Shown: positions 4,984-5,203 of the stretch, piece after piece
Layout of the letters: each line of letters opens with the position of its first letter
Numbering within the stretch: position 1 is the first letter of the stretch
Assembly (NCBI GenBank): GCA_016781635.1
Contig: JADDPY010000195.1
Coordinates: forward strand, 1 to 5,203
DNA from: Rubrobacter sp.
GTDB lineage: Bacteria; Actinomycetota; Rubrobacteria; Rubrobacterales; Rubrobacteraceae
Length of the DNA stretch: 5,203 nucleotides
Direction: 5' to 3'
Position numbers and translations under genes: made by a program
Notes under the pieces: model-generated
What the model was told of the DNA's origin: nothing
The model's input: the letters and a program-made list of their open reading frames with translations, nothing else
Databases searched by the model: none

Positions 4984-5203
4984 GTGGCCCTTCCCCAGAT
5001 AGCGGTGCTCTCGTTGGGCGGTACGATCTCCTCGACGAGGACGGGTAGCGGCCCCGGGGTAACGCCGACGTTGACAGGTGATGCGCTGGTCGAGTCGGTC
5101 CCCGAGATCGCGAAGGTCGCCGGGGTCTCGGCCGCGGCATTCCGCCAGCTTCCCTCGCCGGAGATCACGGTCGACGACCTCGTGGGGCTTGCGGCGGAGA
5201 TCT
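4984..5203 (+). CDS. Asparaginase (N-terminal part, runs off the window)
   Basis: The first 73 residues are visible, starting at GTG with a perfect ribosome site. SLGGTISST (10-18) is the N-terminal asparaginase/glutaminase signature, and Thr14 is the expected nucleophile. SPEITVDDLVGLAAEI (58-73) matches the family's helix after the first loop. Asparaginases hydrolyse L-asparagine to aspartate and ammonia. Some relatives act on glutamine or other amides, and the deciding second motif (around the catalytic Thr-Asp-Lys) lies beyond the window. The fold begins at about residue 5 with no signal peptide, so the enzyme is probably cytoplasmic. It is transcribed away from the PgdA-like hydrolase across a 166-bp region with two palindromes, so shared control is likely. 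Confidence 0.88.
   Translation, partial: MALPQIAVLSLGGTISSTRTGSGPGVTPTLTGDALVESVPEIAKVAGVSAAAFRQLPSPEITVDDLVGLAAEI

Overview
The window is GC-rich chromosomal DNA with dense short-gap gene packing, GTG and ATG starts, and long open frames on the strand opposite each real gene. Gene content and composition suggest a deep-branching actinobacterium, with Rubrobacter-like lineages as my best guess. That guess comes from general impression only, as no marker gene is present. I see no mobile element, tRNA, rRNA or CRISPR array.

Layout. (1) 34-1236, plus strand: a complete family III CoA-transferase (CaiB/BaiF type). Its ATG directly follows an in-frame TAG that probably ends an upstream gene lying mostly outside the window. 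(2) 1289-2107, minus strand: a GntR regulator of the HutC type with a UTRA effector domain, convergent with the CoA-transferase. Its leader holds a perfect 7+3+7 palindrome two bases before the ATG. (3) 2345-3716, minus strand: a two-gene unit, a 118-residue CxxC protein followed by a CobW/COG0523 metallochaperone GTPase, with ends overlapping by 17 nt. (4) 3873-4817, minus strand: a NodB-fold hydrolase very like Helicobacter pylori PgdA (HP0310), without a signal peptide. (5) 4984-5203, plus strand: the N-terminal 73 residues of an asparaginase, running off the window and divergent from the hydrolase.

How the genes fit together. The 118-residue protein and CobW are very probably co-translated and serve metal (most likely zinc) handling. 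The divergent pair shares a 166-bp intergenic region with two head-to-tail palindromes lying on the best promoter candidate of the hydrolase, so repression by an unidentified regulator is likely. A cytoplasmic NodB-fold amidohydrolase beside an asparaginase suggests processing of small amides or imides rather than cell-wall polysaccharide, but this is inference. The CoA-transferase and GntR gene may belong to an acyl-CoA or organic-acid catabolic locus to the left.

I found no clearly new multi-gene system. The most worthwhile leads are the palindromes at 4848-4882, the GntR leader palindrome, the small CobW-coupled CxxC protein, and the true substrate of the PgdA-like enzyme.
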